From Oncomelania hupensis (taxonomy: Eukaryota > Mollusca > Gastropoda > Littorinimorpha > Pomatiopsidae), in NCBI GenBank assembly GCA_036898135.1, contig CM072522.1:60655070-60719069 (forward strand): 64,000 nucleotides of DNA. The letters run 5' to 3'. Under the pieces are notes generated by a model. That model saw only the letters and a list, made by a program, of their open reading frames with translations, searched no databases and had not been told where the DNA came from. Shown here in pieces: positions 55,380 to 64,000 of the stretch. The stretch's first letter is position 1. Every line of letters starts with the position of its first letter. The translations under genes were made by a program, and so were the position numbers.

Positions 55380-58300
55380 GGATAGTAATTGTGTTAAATA
55401 TTTGTAAAAACACGTCAAGGTATATTATTACCTCAGACTCCATAGGAAGTAAATCTATGTACCTCTCGGTCTTCACCCACACCATCTTTGTTTCCAATGG
55501 GTCAGCGCTTTCTGTAACAAAGAAATCAGCAAATATATCATGGGTGGTAGCAGTAGCACTGTTGTTTCCAATGGGTCAGCGCTTTCTGTAACAAAAAAAT
55601 CTGCAAACGTATCATGGGTGATAGCATCAGCACTGTTGTTTCCAATGGGTCAGTGCTTTCTGTAACAAAGAAATCAGCAAATGTATCATGGGTGATAGCA
55701 GTAGCACTGTTGTTTCCAATGGGTCAGTGCTTTCTGTAACAAAGAAATCAGCAAATGTATCATGGGTGATAGCAGTAGCACTGTTGTTTCCAATGGGTCA
55801 GTGCTTTCTGTAACAAGAAATCAGCAAATGTATCATGGGTGATAGCAGTAGCACTGTTGGTTAGCACTCTGGTTTTCTATGCCAAAGTTGGAGAGTATAA
55901 ACCCTGCAGAAGATGAATTTCTATGACTTAAATACAAGCCTTTTCAGGTCACCAAGTGTTTCCTCCTGGTATTTTGGTTTCCTCCTTCCATTCAATAATG
56001 GTGTCTCAGTTAATAATAAGGCACATTTAGCACGCATTTATTTATTTACCTTTTAATAATAAAACAAAAGAGCAGTTTTTAATCACTCAAGCCTAAATTA
56101 CTGTGGGGTTCACACCACACACACACAAAAAGCACTCATTAGAAATGTTCCTGCCACTAGTAGAACTGAACACTTATTCACTGGCACACATGCTTGTAAC
56201 ATAACTCACAGCCTATTCTACACTTTAAATCTAGAAAGGTGAAATTGTTCAGCAGCTAAGCCACAATCACAATATGGATAACAACATCACAATATAGATA
56301 ACAACATCACAATTATTGCTAAGTATAAAACACTAATATACTTACTGTATCCCTCTGTGTCACTGTCAGGCTCTGTCTTCACTTTACTCAACTCTGAGTC
56401 ATGTGGCTCCTGAAATCAATGATGAGAATATATTACTTTACAACAACTATAGGTACATTTGGATTACTGTGCCACCCAGTTCATGTGTTGAAGATTTGTA
56501 TAAGAGACACCAAGCTCGGTTATTACCTCAGGCTCCACTGGATCTACATCAAGATATCTCTCTGTCTTGACCCACACTGTTTTCGATTCCAATGGCCCAC
56601 TGCTTTCTGTAACAAAGAAATCAGCAAACACAGCATGGGTGAATGCCACAGTGGATGATAACACTGAACAGTTGTTGTCACTAACATCCATATTCGGGTG
56701 TAGGTCACACCAATTTATAATCACTGATACATTAACTTCCATGAAAACTGTTCTTGTCACTCCTAGAAATAAACATTTGTTTACTGGCACATAAGGTAAG
56801 TTATGGAGCTCACAGCCTGTAATATACTGAACTGAGATCTAGAAATAAACATTTGTTTACTGGCACATAAGGTAAGTTATGGAGCTCACAGCCTGTAATA
56901 TACTGAAGTGAGATCTAGAGAAGCAAAACTCTAAAGCATTTCAGCTACAATCACAATAGATTTTTTTTTAAAATTACTATCACTCAGGGCTCCCAATTAT
57001 GCCAAGATTGGGCGAAATCACGCCTTAGTCCCTCAAAAGCATGCCTTAGAATCACTGATCAGGTGTGAGAAGTACGTCTTAAATGTTACAATTGGTGCTG
57101 AAAACATGCCTGAAAAAACAATCTACAGCGTGAGAAGGTTGTGAAAGCATTATCGTTTCTAATATTAGCATGGCTATGAGACTGAAAAATTAGCGCGATG
57201 TTCATTGGTTTACCTTTTGCACTATTAACCAATCCCAAAGCTCATAAATCATCTTGCTATGCTTAGGAAGTGACGTCATAGTTTGATGGTACGTAGGTTT
57301 GTGACGCATCGTATGAAGTGGTTGCTTCCCCTGTTTCACTACCAACCATCAATCATGGCGTTTGTCTATCAGCCCTGTTTGTTTGTTTTTTTGGTTTTTT
57401 TTTGCGACTCTTTAAAATGCTTAACAAGGAGTGAAAAAAATCCTTAAAATTGTAAAATAAAAGTGATTCCACTCCTTAGATTCACTGCAAATGGGGAGCC
57501 CTGACTATAATACGCTAATATACTTACTATATTCCTCAGTGTCACAGTCAGGTTCTGTCTTCACCTTAGACAACAGTGGGATATGTGGCTCCATCATGTC
57601 ACTGTCAGGTGCTGTCTTGCTTTCAGATTCTTCCTTTATGTTGAACTCACTGCCAGTCATGTTAGCAGGGTCTCTGACAATCTGTTCACTGCTGCTGTGA
57701 GAAACATGATGGCTTTCTCTTCCTGCAATTTCTAAACAAACCAACAGCTTTCATGTAAATAGTTCCTGACAGCAAGCAAAGTGATAAACTGAAAAGCCAC
57801 ACATATGAAATATATAATTTCCTCTTACCTAAATATTACAGGTCACAGTAAATAAACCTCCAAAGTTCAATCAAAGATTAACAAAGTTCACGATTTCAGG
57901 TTAAAACAAATCATGCAGAAACAACTTTGCCCTAGTTAAGTTCAGCACCCTGTACTCATTCATTGCACAATCCACAGAAAGGTCAGGACAAAACAAACTA
58001 TTGTGTTAGTGTGAGGGTGGGTGGGCTAAACCTAACCATTATCCTAATTCTTTTCTGTGATGAACCATTATCCTAATCCTTTTCTGTGATGAACCATTAT
58101 CCTATTCTTTTTCTGTAATGAACCATTATCCTAATCCTTTTCTGTGATGAACCATTATCCTAATGCTTTTCTGTGATGAACCATTATTCTAATCCTTTTC
58201 TTTGATGAACCATTATCCTAGTCCTTTTCAATGCAGGGGCGTCGCACGGTCCAAAATATTGGGGGGGCAACCCTGTCGACGGGGAGGTGGGGGGGGGGGG

Positions 58301-59601
58301 GGGGGGGCTGACAAGCGGGACGTCATTTGGTCTACAAACACCAGAGATCTTTTTACAGACCAAAAAAGGAGCCAAAGGTCAGGTTTTGACCTTTTTGACC
58401 TAGCTGTGACCTTGGATTTTGGGAAGGATCGAGATGATCATACTAGTAGTCCATGAACAAAATCTCAGCTAGTTCAGTCCACAAACATCGGAGATCTATT
58501 CGCGGACACATAAACAAACAAAACAAACAAACAAACAAACCAACCAAGTGAAACCTATAATGGGGGGTGGGGGGTGGGGGTGGTGGTGTAATAATCAAAG
58601 CAGTCAAGACCACGTTATCTGTCCCCAGAAAAGCGAACGGGTCCTTTTTTTTCCCCTTTTGCGATCAAAGCACGTGCACATGTAGGCCTATCAACAAACT
58701 AAATCTAAATTAAAAAATATTGCGCATCTCAACTATTTATTGACACTTGCACATTCACCCTTGTCTTACTAATATTACAGACTAAAGTAAATAATTGATA
58801 TCAACAAACCTGTAAAACAGACGATTCCATTGTTTTGTTAATTTTGCTCTTTGCGTGATGAAATGACACTTCTTTCAAACAGCGAAAGCCAGCTCTGCTG
58901 CCCGGTGATTGCGTTAGCGCCACGAAATATTTTGTTGTGAAACACAGGCACATGCTAATAGATTATTGTAATATTATTTCGTACGTTAGCCCTTTACACT
59001 ACGGTTTAAAAATATGGTGATTTTTTTAATTATTGATTCTTCCTGCCTTCCTCTATCGTTTGAAATCTTCTTCTTCTTCTTCTTACTTCTTCTTTTCTTC
59101 TTTCTCTCTCTCTTTCTTTTTTTTTTTTGGCCAAATTATTGGGGGGGCAGGTGCCCCCCTTGCCCCCCCCCCCCCCCCCCGTGTGCGACGCCCCTGCAAT
59201 GATGAACCATTATATATTTATCCTAATCCTTTTTAGTGAATTTTTTTTCAAAGGAGCCCTGATGTTAACATTTGCCACCACTTTTGTAACATCTGAGAAG
59301 ATAAAATCAAATGACATTTAAGTCAAATAAATTTTGATCGAAGAAAAACAAGATGAGCCATTTTGACTGGCGTGGACATTATTTTTTATGTACAGATACC
59401 ATGATGTCGATCTTAATGTTCTGTACGGTACTGGCTGTAGACAATTCGTAAAATTTCCATGTTCAGTAAATGTTTAATTACCGGTTCCGACTCACCTTGT
59501 GCATGCCACGCTTGCAATCTCATCCAGTCTACCACTGGTTCCTCAGCAATGTCAATCTCCAGCTTTACCTCAGACAGCATTGGACTGTCTTCGTCCTCCA
59601 T
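47490..59601 (-). CDS. Gene C: six-exon C2H2 zinc-finger protein, 344 residues
   Basis: Minus-strand exons: 59496-59601, 57528-57731, 56527-56606, 56346-56409, 55432-55511, 47490-47990. All introns are GT-AG and phases (1,1,0,1,0) fit exactly, giving 345 codons with the stop. Residues 1-178 are acidic and carry six psi-K-x-E motifs: VKLE, IKEE, VKTE, VKTE, VKTE, VKTE. Such sites are SUMO consensus sequences and are frequent in repressive zinc-finger factors; modification here is inferred. Exons 4 and 5 resemble the end of exon 2 and exon 3, so a two-exon module was duplicated. Residues 179-344 hold a linker and four fingers before a TGA that replaces the Gly codon of a TGEK linker. Expected role: nuclear DNA-binding regulator. 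Intron 5 is 7.4 kb and full of mobile DNA. Expression is not shown. Confidence 0.82.
48450..48600 (+). repeat. Dispersed repeat W
   Basis: TTAGGTACAAGACTATTGAG, GTCACCCAGGGTTTTCTATG, GGTACTCCGGTTTCCTTCC, a repeat also at 19040-19150 and 55900-56000. Sequences of this kind are widespread in animal genomes. Confidence 0.65.
48640..48745 (+). repeat. Short tandem repeat GATAGATGTGTTTGTTGTGTG, about 3 copies
   Basis: 35- to 40-bp units, the same family as 54538-54750. Confidence 0.85.
48790..49560. mobile_element. Tc1/mariner-type (pogo-like) MITE, 771 bp
   Basis: Inverted repeats CAGTACTCCTCTTTTAACGT (48790) and, at the right end, the complement of CAGTACTCCTCTCTTAAGGT (ends 49560). TA on both sides (48788-48789, 49561-49562). 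The centre has TG/CA runs (49197-49420). No transposase. Confidence 0.88.
49890..49966 (+). repeat. AAT microsatellite
   Basis: About 25 AAT units, at the left edge of the dispersed repeat below. Confidence 0.95.
49968..50521 (+). repeat. Dispersed repeat, left part (TTTATATAGCGGG type)
   Basis: Starts GGATATTTATATAGCGGGTA; includes TTGAATGCTTGTGTTGATTG and GGAATTCCACTGCTTGGGTG. This resembles a repeat common in animal genomes. It is continued at 52731-52935 and split by the element at 50522-52726. Confidence 0.6.
50522..52726. mobile_element. 2.2-kb DNA transposon with CAC ends and 4-bp duplication (CMC/Chapaev-like?)
   Basis: Inverted ends CACGCCTGTC (50522-50531) and GACAGGCGTG (52717-52726), flanked by AGGT on both sides (50518-50521 and 52727-52730). 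Removing it joins the two halves of the dispersed repeat. CAC termini with a 4-bp duplication recall Chapaev-type elements; that is an inference from two features. No transposase frame. The interior contains a tandem duplication and four GA microsatellites. Confidence 0.65.
50761..52000 (+). repeat. Tandem duplication of about 650 bp with GA microsatellites
   Basis: Unit 1 (50761-51410) and unit 2 (51411-52000) share AAACTACTTT-GCTCGCTGTG, ACACACAATCGATATGATAC, GGACTTCACAAAACAAAGCA and two GA runs each (50847-50893, 51150-51191; 51495-51550, 51796-51872). Both end near TTACTCACC / GTACTCACC. Confidence 0.85.
52731..52935 (+). repeat. Dispersed repeat, right part
   Basis: AGGAAGGACAAGAATTTGTG ... 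AGTTTGTACTCTATGCGTGC ... GAAGCCAGTGAAGGGAATG ... CTGCTGAGTTCTGAACC, the expected continuation of 49968-50521. Confidence 0.6.
52936..54537. other. Unassigned DNA in gene C intron 5
   Basis: No gene or repeat I can name. Short frames only. A stretch at 53790-53960 (TACTTCGATACCTTCTAGGA ... TACCTCGTTCTTTGAACTTC) has a coding-like look but no recognisable product. Confidence 0.4.
54538..54750 (+). repeat. Tandem repeat, 35-37-bp unit, about 6 copies
   Basis: Units with TGTGTTTGTTGTGTGTGCCA and CATGTTTGAGTGATAGA. Confidence 0.9.
54823..55328. mobile_element. Tc1/mariner-type (Tigger-like) MITE, 506 bp
   Basis: Left end CAGTGGTACCTCGGGTCACA, right end complement CAGTTGTTCCTTTGGTCATG (imperfect inverted repeat, about 16 of 23 identical). 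TA on both sides (54821-54822, 55329-55330). Terminal motifs recur inside (GTAACCCACTGTTC, CATAACCCGAACTGTTCG), as in Tigger-type MITEs. Confidence 0.78.
55338..55380 (+). repeat. ATT microsatellite
   Basis: About 14 ATT units beside the MITE. Confidence 0.93.
55432..55511 (-). CDS. Gene C exon 5 (80 nt)
   Basis: Acceptor TTACAG|AAAGC, donor CTGAG|GTAATA. Encodes SADPLETKMVWVKTERY then IDLLPMESE; homologous to exon 3. Phase 1 to 0. Confidence 0.8.
55490..55862 (-). repeat. Five tandem copies of the exon 5 splice-acceptor region (74-bp unit)
   Basis: The unit contains, on the minus strand, intron end GATTTCTTTGTTACAG and the first 23 or so coding bases of exon 5 (AAAGCACTGACCCATTGG). Five copies lie head to tail, so five potential acceptors precede one donor. 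Units are nearly identical (one lacks a single A). 74 is not a multiple of 3. Confidence 0.9.
55900..56000 (+). repeat. Dispersed repeat W in gene C intron 4
   Basis: GCAGAAGATGAATTTCTATG, AAGCCTTTTCAGGTCACC, TTTGGTTTCCTCCTTCC, AATAATGGTGTC; matches 18995-19130. Confidence 0.65.
56346..56409 (-). CDS. Gene C exon 4 (64 nt)
   Basis: Acceptor ATTTCAG|GAGCC, donor TACA|GTAAGT. Encodes EPHDSELSKVKTEPDSDTEG plus Y, close to the end of exon 2. Phase 0 to 1. Confidence 0.8.
56527..56606 (-). CDS. Gene C exon 3 (80 nt)
   Basis: Acceptor TTTGTTACAG|AAAGC, donor CTGAG|GTAATA. Encodes SSGPLESKTVWVKTERY then LDVDPVEPE. Phase 1 to 0. Confidence 0.8.
56610..57527. other. Gene C intron 2
   Basis: Homologous to intron 2 of A and B. 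It includes a direct duplication of about 80 bases (AAATAAACATTTGTTTACTG at 56766 and 56843). It is the empty site for the two Y insertions of A. Confidence 0.7.
57528..57731 (-). CDS. Gene C exon 2 (204 nt)
   Basis: Acceptor TTGTTTAG|AAATTGCAG, with a second in-frame AG nine bases on; donor TATA|GTAAGT. Encodes EIAGRESHHVSHSSSEQ ... FNIKEESESKTAPDSD ... SKVKTEPDCDTEEY. Confidence 0.82.
58030..58233 (+). repeat. 29-bp minisatellite in gene C intron 1, left part
   Basis: About seven units of AACCATTATCCTAATCCTTT-TCTGTGATG, then split by a transposon, with one more unit at 59202-59240. Confidence 0.93.
58234..59196. mobile_element. Non-autonomous DNA transposon with CAGGGGCGTCGCAC ends
   Basis: Left end CAGGGGCGTCGCACGGTCC, right end the complement of CAGGGGCGTCGCACAC, each followed inwards by long G (or C) runs. 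CAATG flanks both sides (58229-58233, 59197-59201). The termini look hAT-like but the shared flank is only 5 bp, so the superfamily is open. No transposase. Confidence 0.8.
59496..59601 (-). CDS. Gene C exon 1 (106 nt, start codon)
   Basis: MEDEDSPMLSEVKLEIDI, AEEPVVDWMRLQAWHAQ plus one base; donor CACAAG|GTGAGT. The upstream frame continues open without ATG, so Met at 59599-59601 is the start. Confidence 0.83.
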
Positions 59602-59649
59602 AACAGAGTAATGTAAGCTCTTAACGTGCAAAACAACTGCTCAAGTCAA

Positions 59650-60150
59650 ACTCAACATGAACAGGGAAAAGTAAACTGACACCGAATTTTATTTTTAAAA
59701 AATACAACAACAAAAAAAAAAAACTCTTGCGAAATAATTTCCTTTGCTAACGCTTTAGCAGAACTGACTTGACGCAAAAGATTTGTTTAAAAGTTATTAT
59801 AAATATAATAATGTTTATCTTTAAAAACACGTGTTAAATATGAATATAATAAGCAGCTACTTATACATAATTCAAAGAATTAATACGGGCTAGCCTAGAA
59901 AGAGGAGCTTTCGGAAAAAAACGTAATCACAAAGCCAGATTGTCATTTAATAATTTAGTTTCGTATGCCTCCAAATAATAGACTATTTTATTTATTTATT
60001 TAAATCAAAAATTTGTTGTTTATTTGTAATGATATTTATAAAAATAAACATGAAAAATTTGGTCAATATGTGCAGAAATTATCCATTTTCAAAGTCATTC
60101 AATTTCAATGGATTATAAGCAAAACTGTTAAATTACGATGGCTGGGGTTA
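59650..60150 (-). promoter_or_regulatory. Upstream region of gene C, conserved with gene B
   Basis: Homologous to 45000-45440. The palindrome ACACGTGT (CACGTG at 59828-59833) lies about 227 bases before the ATG. Conservation may simply reflect recent duplication. Confidence 0.35.
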
Positions 60151-60151
60151 A

Positions 60152-60500
60152 TTTTTTTTTTTTTTTTTTTTAGCTAGGTCCATCGGGGAAGGTTAACCAC
60201 TTTTATATAATGCGTTACCAGCTCAAGAGCTGGGTCCAGGCACTGTATGGCTGATACAGGATTTAACTCGAACCACCCAAGGCACCCCCTTCCAACCTTT
60301 GGGCGCATAGTCTATAATGCCCACAGGACTGAGCACAATCCAGGGCGACCGGGGATGAGGTGAAGGGACCTAGTGCGTGCTGGGATATTTGTGTAGCCGG
60401 CAATCAACCGTCTAGAACACGAGCGTCCGGATCTTTAAAGTCCATGCGATGGAATGCGTGCGTGCACAGACTAGACCTCGGTTTACACTCTCATCCAAAG
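60152..60500 (-). mobile_element. SINE-like repeat copy 3 with A tail, upstream of gene C
   Basis: The most complete copy: reverse complement starts near ACCGAGGTCTAGTCTGTGC, passes GTTCTAGACGG, CATCCCCGGTCGCCCTGG, TATGCGCCCAAAGGTTGG, GTTAACCTTCCCCGATGGAC and ends AGCT(A)n with about 20 A. No clear tRNA-like cloverleaf. Confidence 0.85.
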
Positions 60501-60730
60501 GTTTAAATAAATAAATGTGCTTATTTTTTTTTATTCTATAGTATTACCCTGTAGTTTTACTACTTGTGTGGTTGTTGTTGATGTGTGTTTTACATGTATG
60601 TCATACGTATTTATTATTCTATAGTATTACAATGTAGCTTTACTACTTGTGTAGTTGTTGTTGATGTGCGTTTTACATGTATGTCATACGTATTTATTAT
60701 CACTGAAATATTCTCCAATTGGTCAATTCT

Positions 60731-60734
<4 letters not shown>

Positions 60735-60777
<43 letters not shown>

Positions 60778-60795
60778 CAACAACAACAACAATAA
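60735..60795 (+). repeat. AAT/AAC microsatellite
   Basis: (AAT)n then (AAC)n between the SINE-like copy and a Y fragment. Confidence 0.93.
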
Positions 60796-60854
60796 CAAAA
60801 CAGCAACAATAGTATTTTTTTTAAAAAATGGAATAATGCGCCTTTTATCACCTT

Positions 60855-61062
60855 ACACACAAATGAGGAGTTTTGTCCCAGAAGATTTTTCAAGAAAAAA
60901 GGTAGGTGACTTGTCTATCGAAGAAGTAGTGTAGCAGATTGATAGAACAGAGTAGGAATGAGAAAGAAGAAAGGAAAAAGACAGCGACAGTGGGAATTTA
61001 ATGCGCTAAATTTCCAGAATGTGGGGATACTATTTATACTGAAACCCCCGGCAGCCCTTCAG
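60855..61062 (-). mobile_element. Retroposon Y fragment next to a fossil finger
   Basis: AATGAGGAGTTTTGTCCCAG ... CTAAATTTCCAGAATGTGGG ... ACTGAAACCCCCGGCA, the middle part of Y in minus orientation. Confidence 0.75.
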
Positions 61063-61065
61063 GGG

Positions 61066-61137
61066 GATGGGCCAGAGTGAAAGCTTTATTACCAATATTA
61101 CACACATGATTCTTCTCTCCTGTATCTGTAAGCGTAT
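61066..61137 (-). pseudogene. Isolated fossil zinc finger
   Basis: On the minus strand DTGEKNHVCNIGNKAFTLA: one decayed finger with the second Cys changed to Gly. It ends at the GATA array. Confidence 0.8.
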
Positions 61138-61391
<254 letters not shown>

Positions 61392-62079
61392 GAATTCAAC
61401 AGACATCATAGTCAGCAATACACAATAAAATCATGTCATAATTATAAAGCATAATTTGACAATGATACAAGCTGTCTTCTTTTACAAGTTTAGTATCCTC
61501 TGAGACTACTGTTTATACCGGGCATTTGGGCTTTATTTGCTACAAGGGATGGGGGAGAGAAAAGGTGACATCAAAACAACCAACTAATTCTCTAAGTGAA
61601 GTCAATGACAAAAGAAATTATAATAACATTGTTACCCAGGTTAATAATATTTTACAGAATAACATATTTTACATAATAGGTCAAATAAAGTAATAATACA
61701 TAAATAGTAACACTATATTAATTTTTAAACAAAAGTGTTACTTAGATAGTATACATTACGTTTTATTAATCCATTCAATTAAAATTGTTGTGGAATGCAA
61801 TCCTGGAACACTAGAGATCTCCTTTATTAGCTCCTGTAGCTGTAGCAAGCAAGAAGTAATAGTAAAAAGGATCTGATTAGCAATAACACAAAAGGACAGC
61901 TTTTATCTACATTTTTCACATGCATACCTACATGCAGTAACTCATCACATCCATAGTCATGTACAATCGATCCTGAAATAAGCAATCTAACAGCAGGGTG
62001 ACTCTCTTGTTGTCTCCTTTACAATCAATGGTAAAATGCTACACATCATATAACTGGTATCACAAAGGTCCTATATCAT
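61392..62079. other. Unassigned DNA 3' of gene D
   Basis: AT-rich; no gene or known repeat seen. Confidence 0.5.
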
Positions 62080-62355
62080 ACAATGGTGGTTACAAACATT
62101 CCATGCCATACAATGTTTGTTACAAACATCCCATGCCATACAATGTGTGCTACAAACATCCCATGCCATATAATGGTGGTTACAAACATCCCATACCATA
62201 CAATGGTGGTTACAAACATCCCATGCCATACAATGTTGGTTACAAACAACCCATGCTATACAATGTATGTTACAAACATCCCATGCTATACAATGTGTGT
62301 TACAAACATCCCATGCCATACAATGTGTGTTACAAACATTCCATGCTATACAATG
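62080..62355 (+). repeat. Minisatellite, 30-bp unit, about 9 copies
   Basis: The unit is CCCATGCCATACAATGTGTG followed by TTACAAACAT; 30 bp keeps several frames open on both strands, none with coding signs. Confidence 0.95.
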
Positions 62356-62619
62356 GAGCAATTCCAGGGATCACAAATGTATTATATTTTCTACTCCACA
62401 TTTCTCAATCTATGCTTCTTTTAGTACTCAACTTGAGTCAACACTTATCACATGCATAATTTGTCTTTATAGTAGGCCTATGTGACAACTGGTGATACAT
62501 CAAACTCCTAGCATAAATGTTGTCTCTTTGCATTCAATGGTTAAATGTTACCCATAATATTTACTGACAGCATTCAACATATTACATACATTTCACACCA
62601 TTTTTCCCCCAGAAAATGT

Positions 62620-63190
62620 TTGGGATACTATGTTTAAATTTTAATTTGAACAATGTTCACAATATTATTGGAGCCAATATATAGAATTGCTGTCAAGACT
62701 GCAAAGAGCTGAACCAACTTGGTTGAAAGAGGCTGTCAAGAGTTATAGGCATTTAGACTTATTTTACATTGAGAAAAACTTTCAAAATGAACTGGAAAGC
62801 TTGGTTTTACTTGATGACTCATTGTGCTGTTTTTATCTTCTTTTTTGCATCCAGCATGTTATGGAAGCTACTTCAAGTTCTCAATTTAAATAAAAGCATT
62901 ACTGCACAACCGCTAATTGTCTTTTCTGTATGTACCAACTGTGATTCATCAAACTGTCAGCATGAATAAAAGCATTAGATATTACACATATGTCACATAC
63001 ATTTTCACTTCAATATTTATCAACATGTGTTGCTTCAAATCGTCAGCCACAGGGAAAGACTTAATACAAAATCACAAACATGATTTTTTTTTCTCTTCTG
63101 AACATGTAAGTGTATGTCTCTTCAACTTGCAAACTGAAAGAAAAGATTTTCTTAAAAACGTCAAACATGTGAATTTTTGTGTCTAGAATG
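62620..63190. other. 3' flank of gene D, paralogous to 34047-36500 of gene B
   Basis: TTTGGGATACTATGTT, GAGCCAATATATAGAATTGC, GAAAGCTTGGTTTTACTTG and CTAATTGTCTTTTCTGTATG appear in the same order as beside gene B. It supplies empty sites for the LINE and X' there. Confidence 0.75.
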
Positions 63191-63600
63191 TGTCAACTTG
63201 TGTTTCTTCAAATCGCTAACCAAAGTGAAAGCTTTATTACAAGTCTCACACATGATTCTTCTCTCCTGTATGTATAAGCTAACGTTCCTTCAAACTGCGA
63301 GCCTGAGGGAAAGCTTTATTATAAACATCACACACATGATTCTTCTCTCCTGTATGTACAAACATGATTTTTCTCTTCTGAACATGTAAGTGTATGTCTC
63401 TTCAACTTGCAAACTGAAAGAAAAGATTTTCTTAAAAACGTCAAACATGTGAATTTTTGTGTCTAGAATGTGTCAACTTGTGTTTCTTCAATACGCTAAC
63501 CAACGCTTTATTACAAGTCTCACACATGATTCTTCTCTCCTGTATGTATAAGCTTATGTTCCTTCAAATTTTTAGCCCTAATGCAAGCTTTATTACAAAC
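63190..63600 (-). pseudogene. Fossil zinc fingers downstream of gene D
   Basis: Decayed fingers in shifting frames, with a direct duplication of about 145 bases (TGATTTTTTTTTCTCTTCTGAACATGTAAG-type sequence near 63080 and again near 63365). Confidence 0.8.
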
Positions 63601-63601
63601 A

Positions 63602-64000
63602 TCACACACATGATTCTTCTCTTGTATGTATAAGCTTATGTTTCTTCAAATGACCAGCTTGAGTGAAAGCTTTATTACAAACATCACACACATGATTCAT
63701 CTTTCCAGTGTGTATAAGCTTATGTAACCTCAAACTGGGAGCCTGAGTGAAAGCTTTATTACAAACATCACACACATGATTCTTCTCTCCTCTATGTCTA
63801 AGCATATGTCTCTTCAAATTGAAAGCCTGAGTGAAAGCTTTATTACAAACATCACACACATGATTCTTCTCTCCTGTATGTATAAGCTTATGTTCCTTCA
63901 AACTGCGAGCCTGAGTGAAAGCTTTATTACAAACATCACACACATGATTCTTCTCTCCCGTATGTATAAGCTTATGCTCCTTCAAACTGCCAGCCTGAGT
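63602..64000 (-). CDS. Gene D finger exon, 3' part (array continues beyond window)
   Basis: Open from the right edge: TQAGSLKEHKLIHTGEKN, then four complete fingers (HVCDVCNKAFTQARSLKEH, ...TQAFNLKRH, ...TQAPSLRLH, ...TQAGHLKKH), ending HTREESCV and a stop at 63602. The end is the same as in gene B, from the same 2-base loss in the linker. Upstream exons lie outside the window. Confidence 0.85.
   Translation of the reverse strand, partial: TQAGSLKEHKLIHTGEKNHVCDVCNKAFTQARSLKEHKLIHTGEKNHVCDVCNKAFTQAFNLKRHMLRHRGEKNHVCDVCNKAFTQAPSLRLHKLIHTGKMNHVCDVCNKAFTQAGHLKKHKLIHTREESCV

Noticed and set aside
62071..62485. Three overlapping frames of about 100 codons over the 30-bp repeat
   Set aside because: A 30-bp period keeps frames open on both strands; no coding evidence.

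Overview
This is nuclear DNA from a metazoan, most likely an invertebrate and plausibly a mollusc; that assignment is an inference from style (intron-split C2H2 zinc-finger genes, L2/CR1-like, RTE-like and other LINEs, Ty3/Gypsy, hAT and Tc1/pogo-type elements, very many minisatellites) and cannot be proven here. There is no bacterial gene organisation, and I see no rRNA or convincing tRNA gene.

Layout. 1-10.5 kb: a decayed Ty3/Gypsy retrotransposon (gag and pol, reading right) split by a 5'-truncated LINE, its putative 3' LTR, then a second, better preserved LINE of the same broad clade. 10.6-18.8 kb: a mosaic of unrelated tandem arrays (units of 48, 58, about 57, 44, 49, 23, 48 and 42 bp). 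One of them (49 bp, about 24 copies) is an expansion inside a dispersed SINE-like repeat, and another (42 bp) is split by two LINE 3' ends. 19-21.3 kb: a third decayed LINE.

21.8-64 kb: the host content, a tandem cluster of paralogous zinc-finger genes, all on the minus strand, which I call D, C, B, A from right to left. Splice sites, reading phases and paralogue comparison define the exons. Gene C is complete in the window: six exons (106, 204, 80, 64, 80 and 501 nt) whose phases fit exactly, predicting 344 residues: an acidic N-terminal region with six psi-K-x-E (SUMO-consensus-like) motifs spread over exons 1 to 5, followed by four zinc fingers. Gene B has a 16-finger exon, but its third exon is shortened, later exons are missing and LINEs sit in the gap, so the N-terminal exons no longer join in frame. 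Gene A keeps exons 1 to 4 and has no finger exon in the window. Gene D is represented by the 3' end of its finger exon at the right edge. Several arrays trail off into fossil fingers.

Because the genes are segmental duplicates, each is an empty-site control for mobile elements in the others. That allows insertions with target-site duplications to be read directly: a roughly 700-bp retroposon family (called Y here), pogo-like and hAT-like elements, a 2.2-kb element with CAC ends and a 4-bp duplication, and LINEs. Introns of A, B and C also carry the same minisatellite at very different copy numbers.
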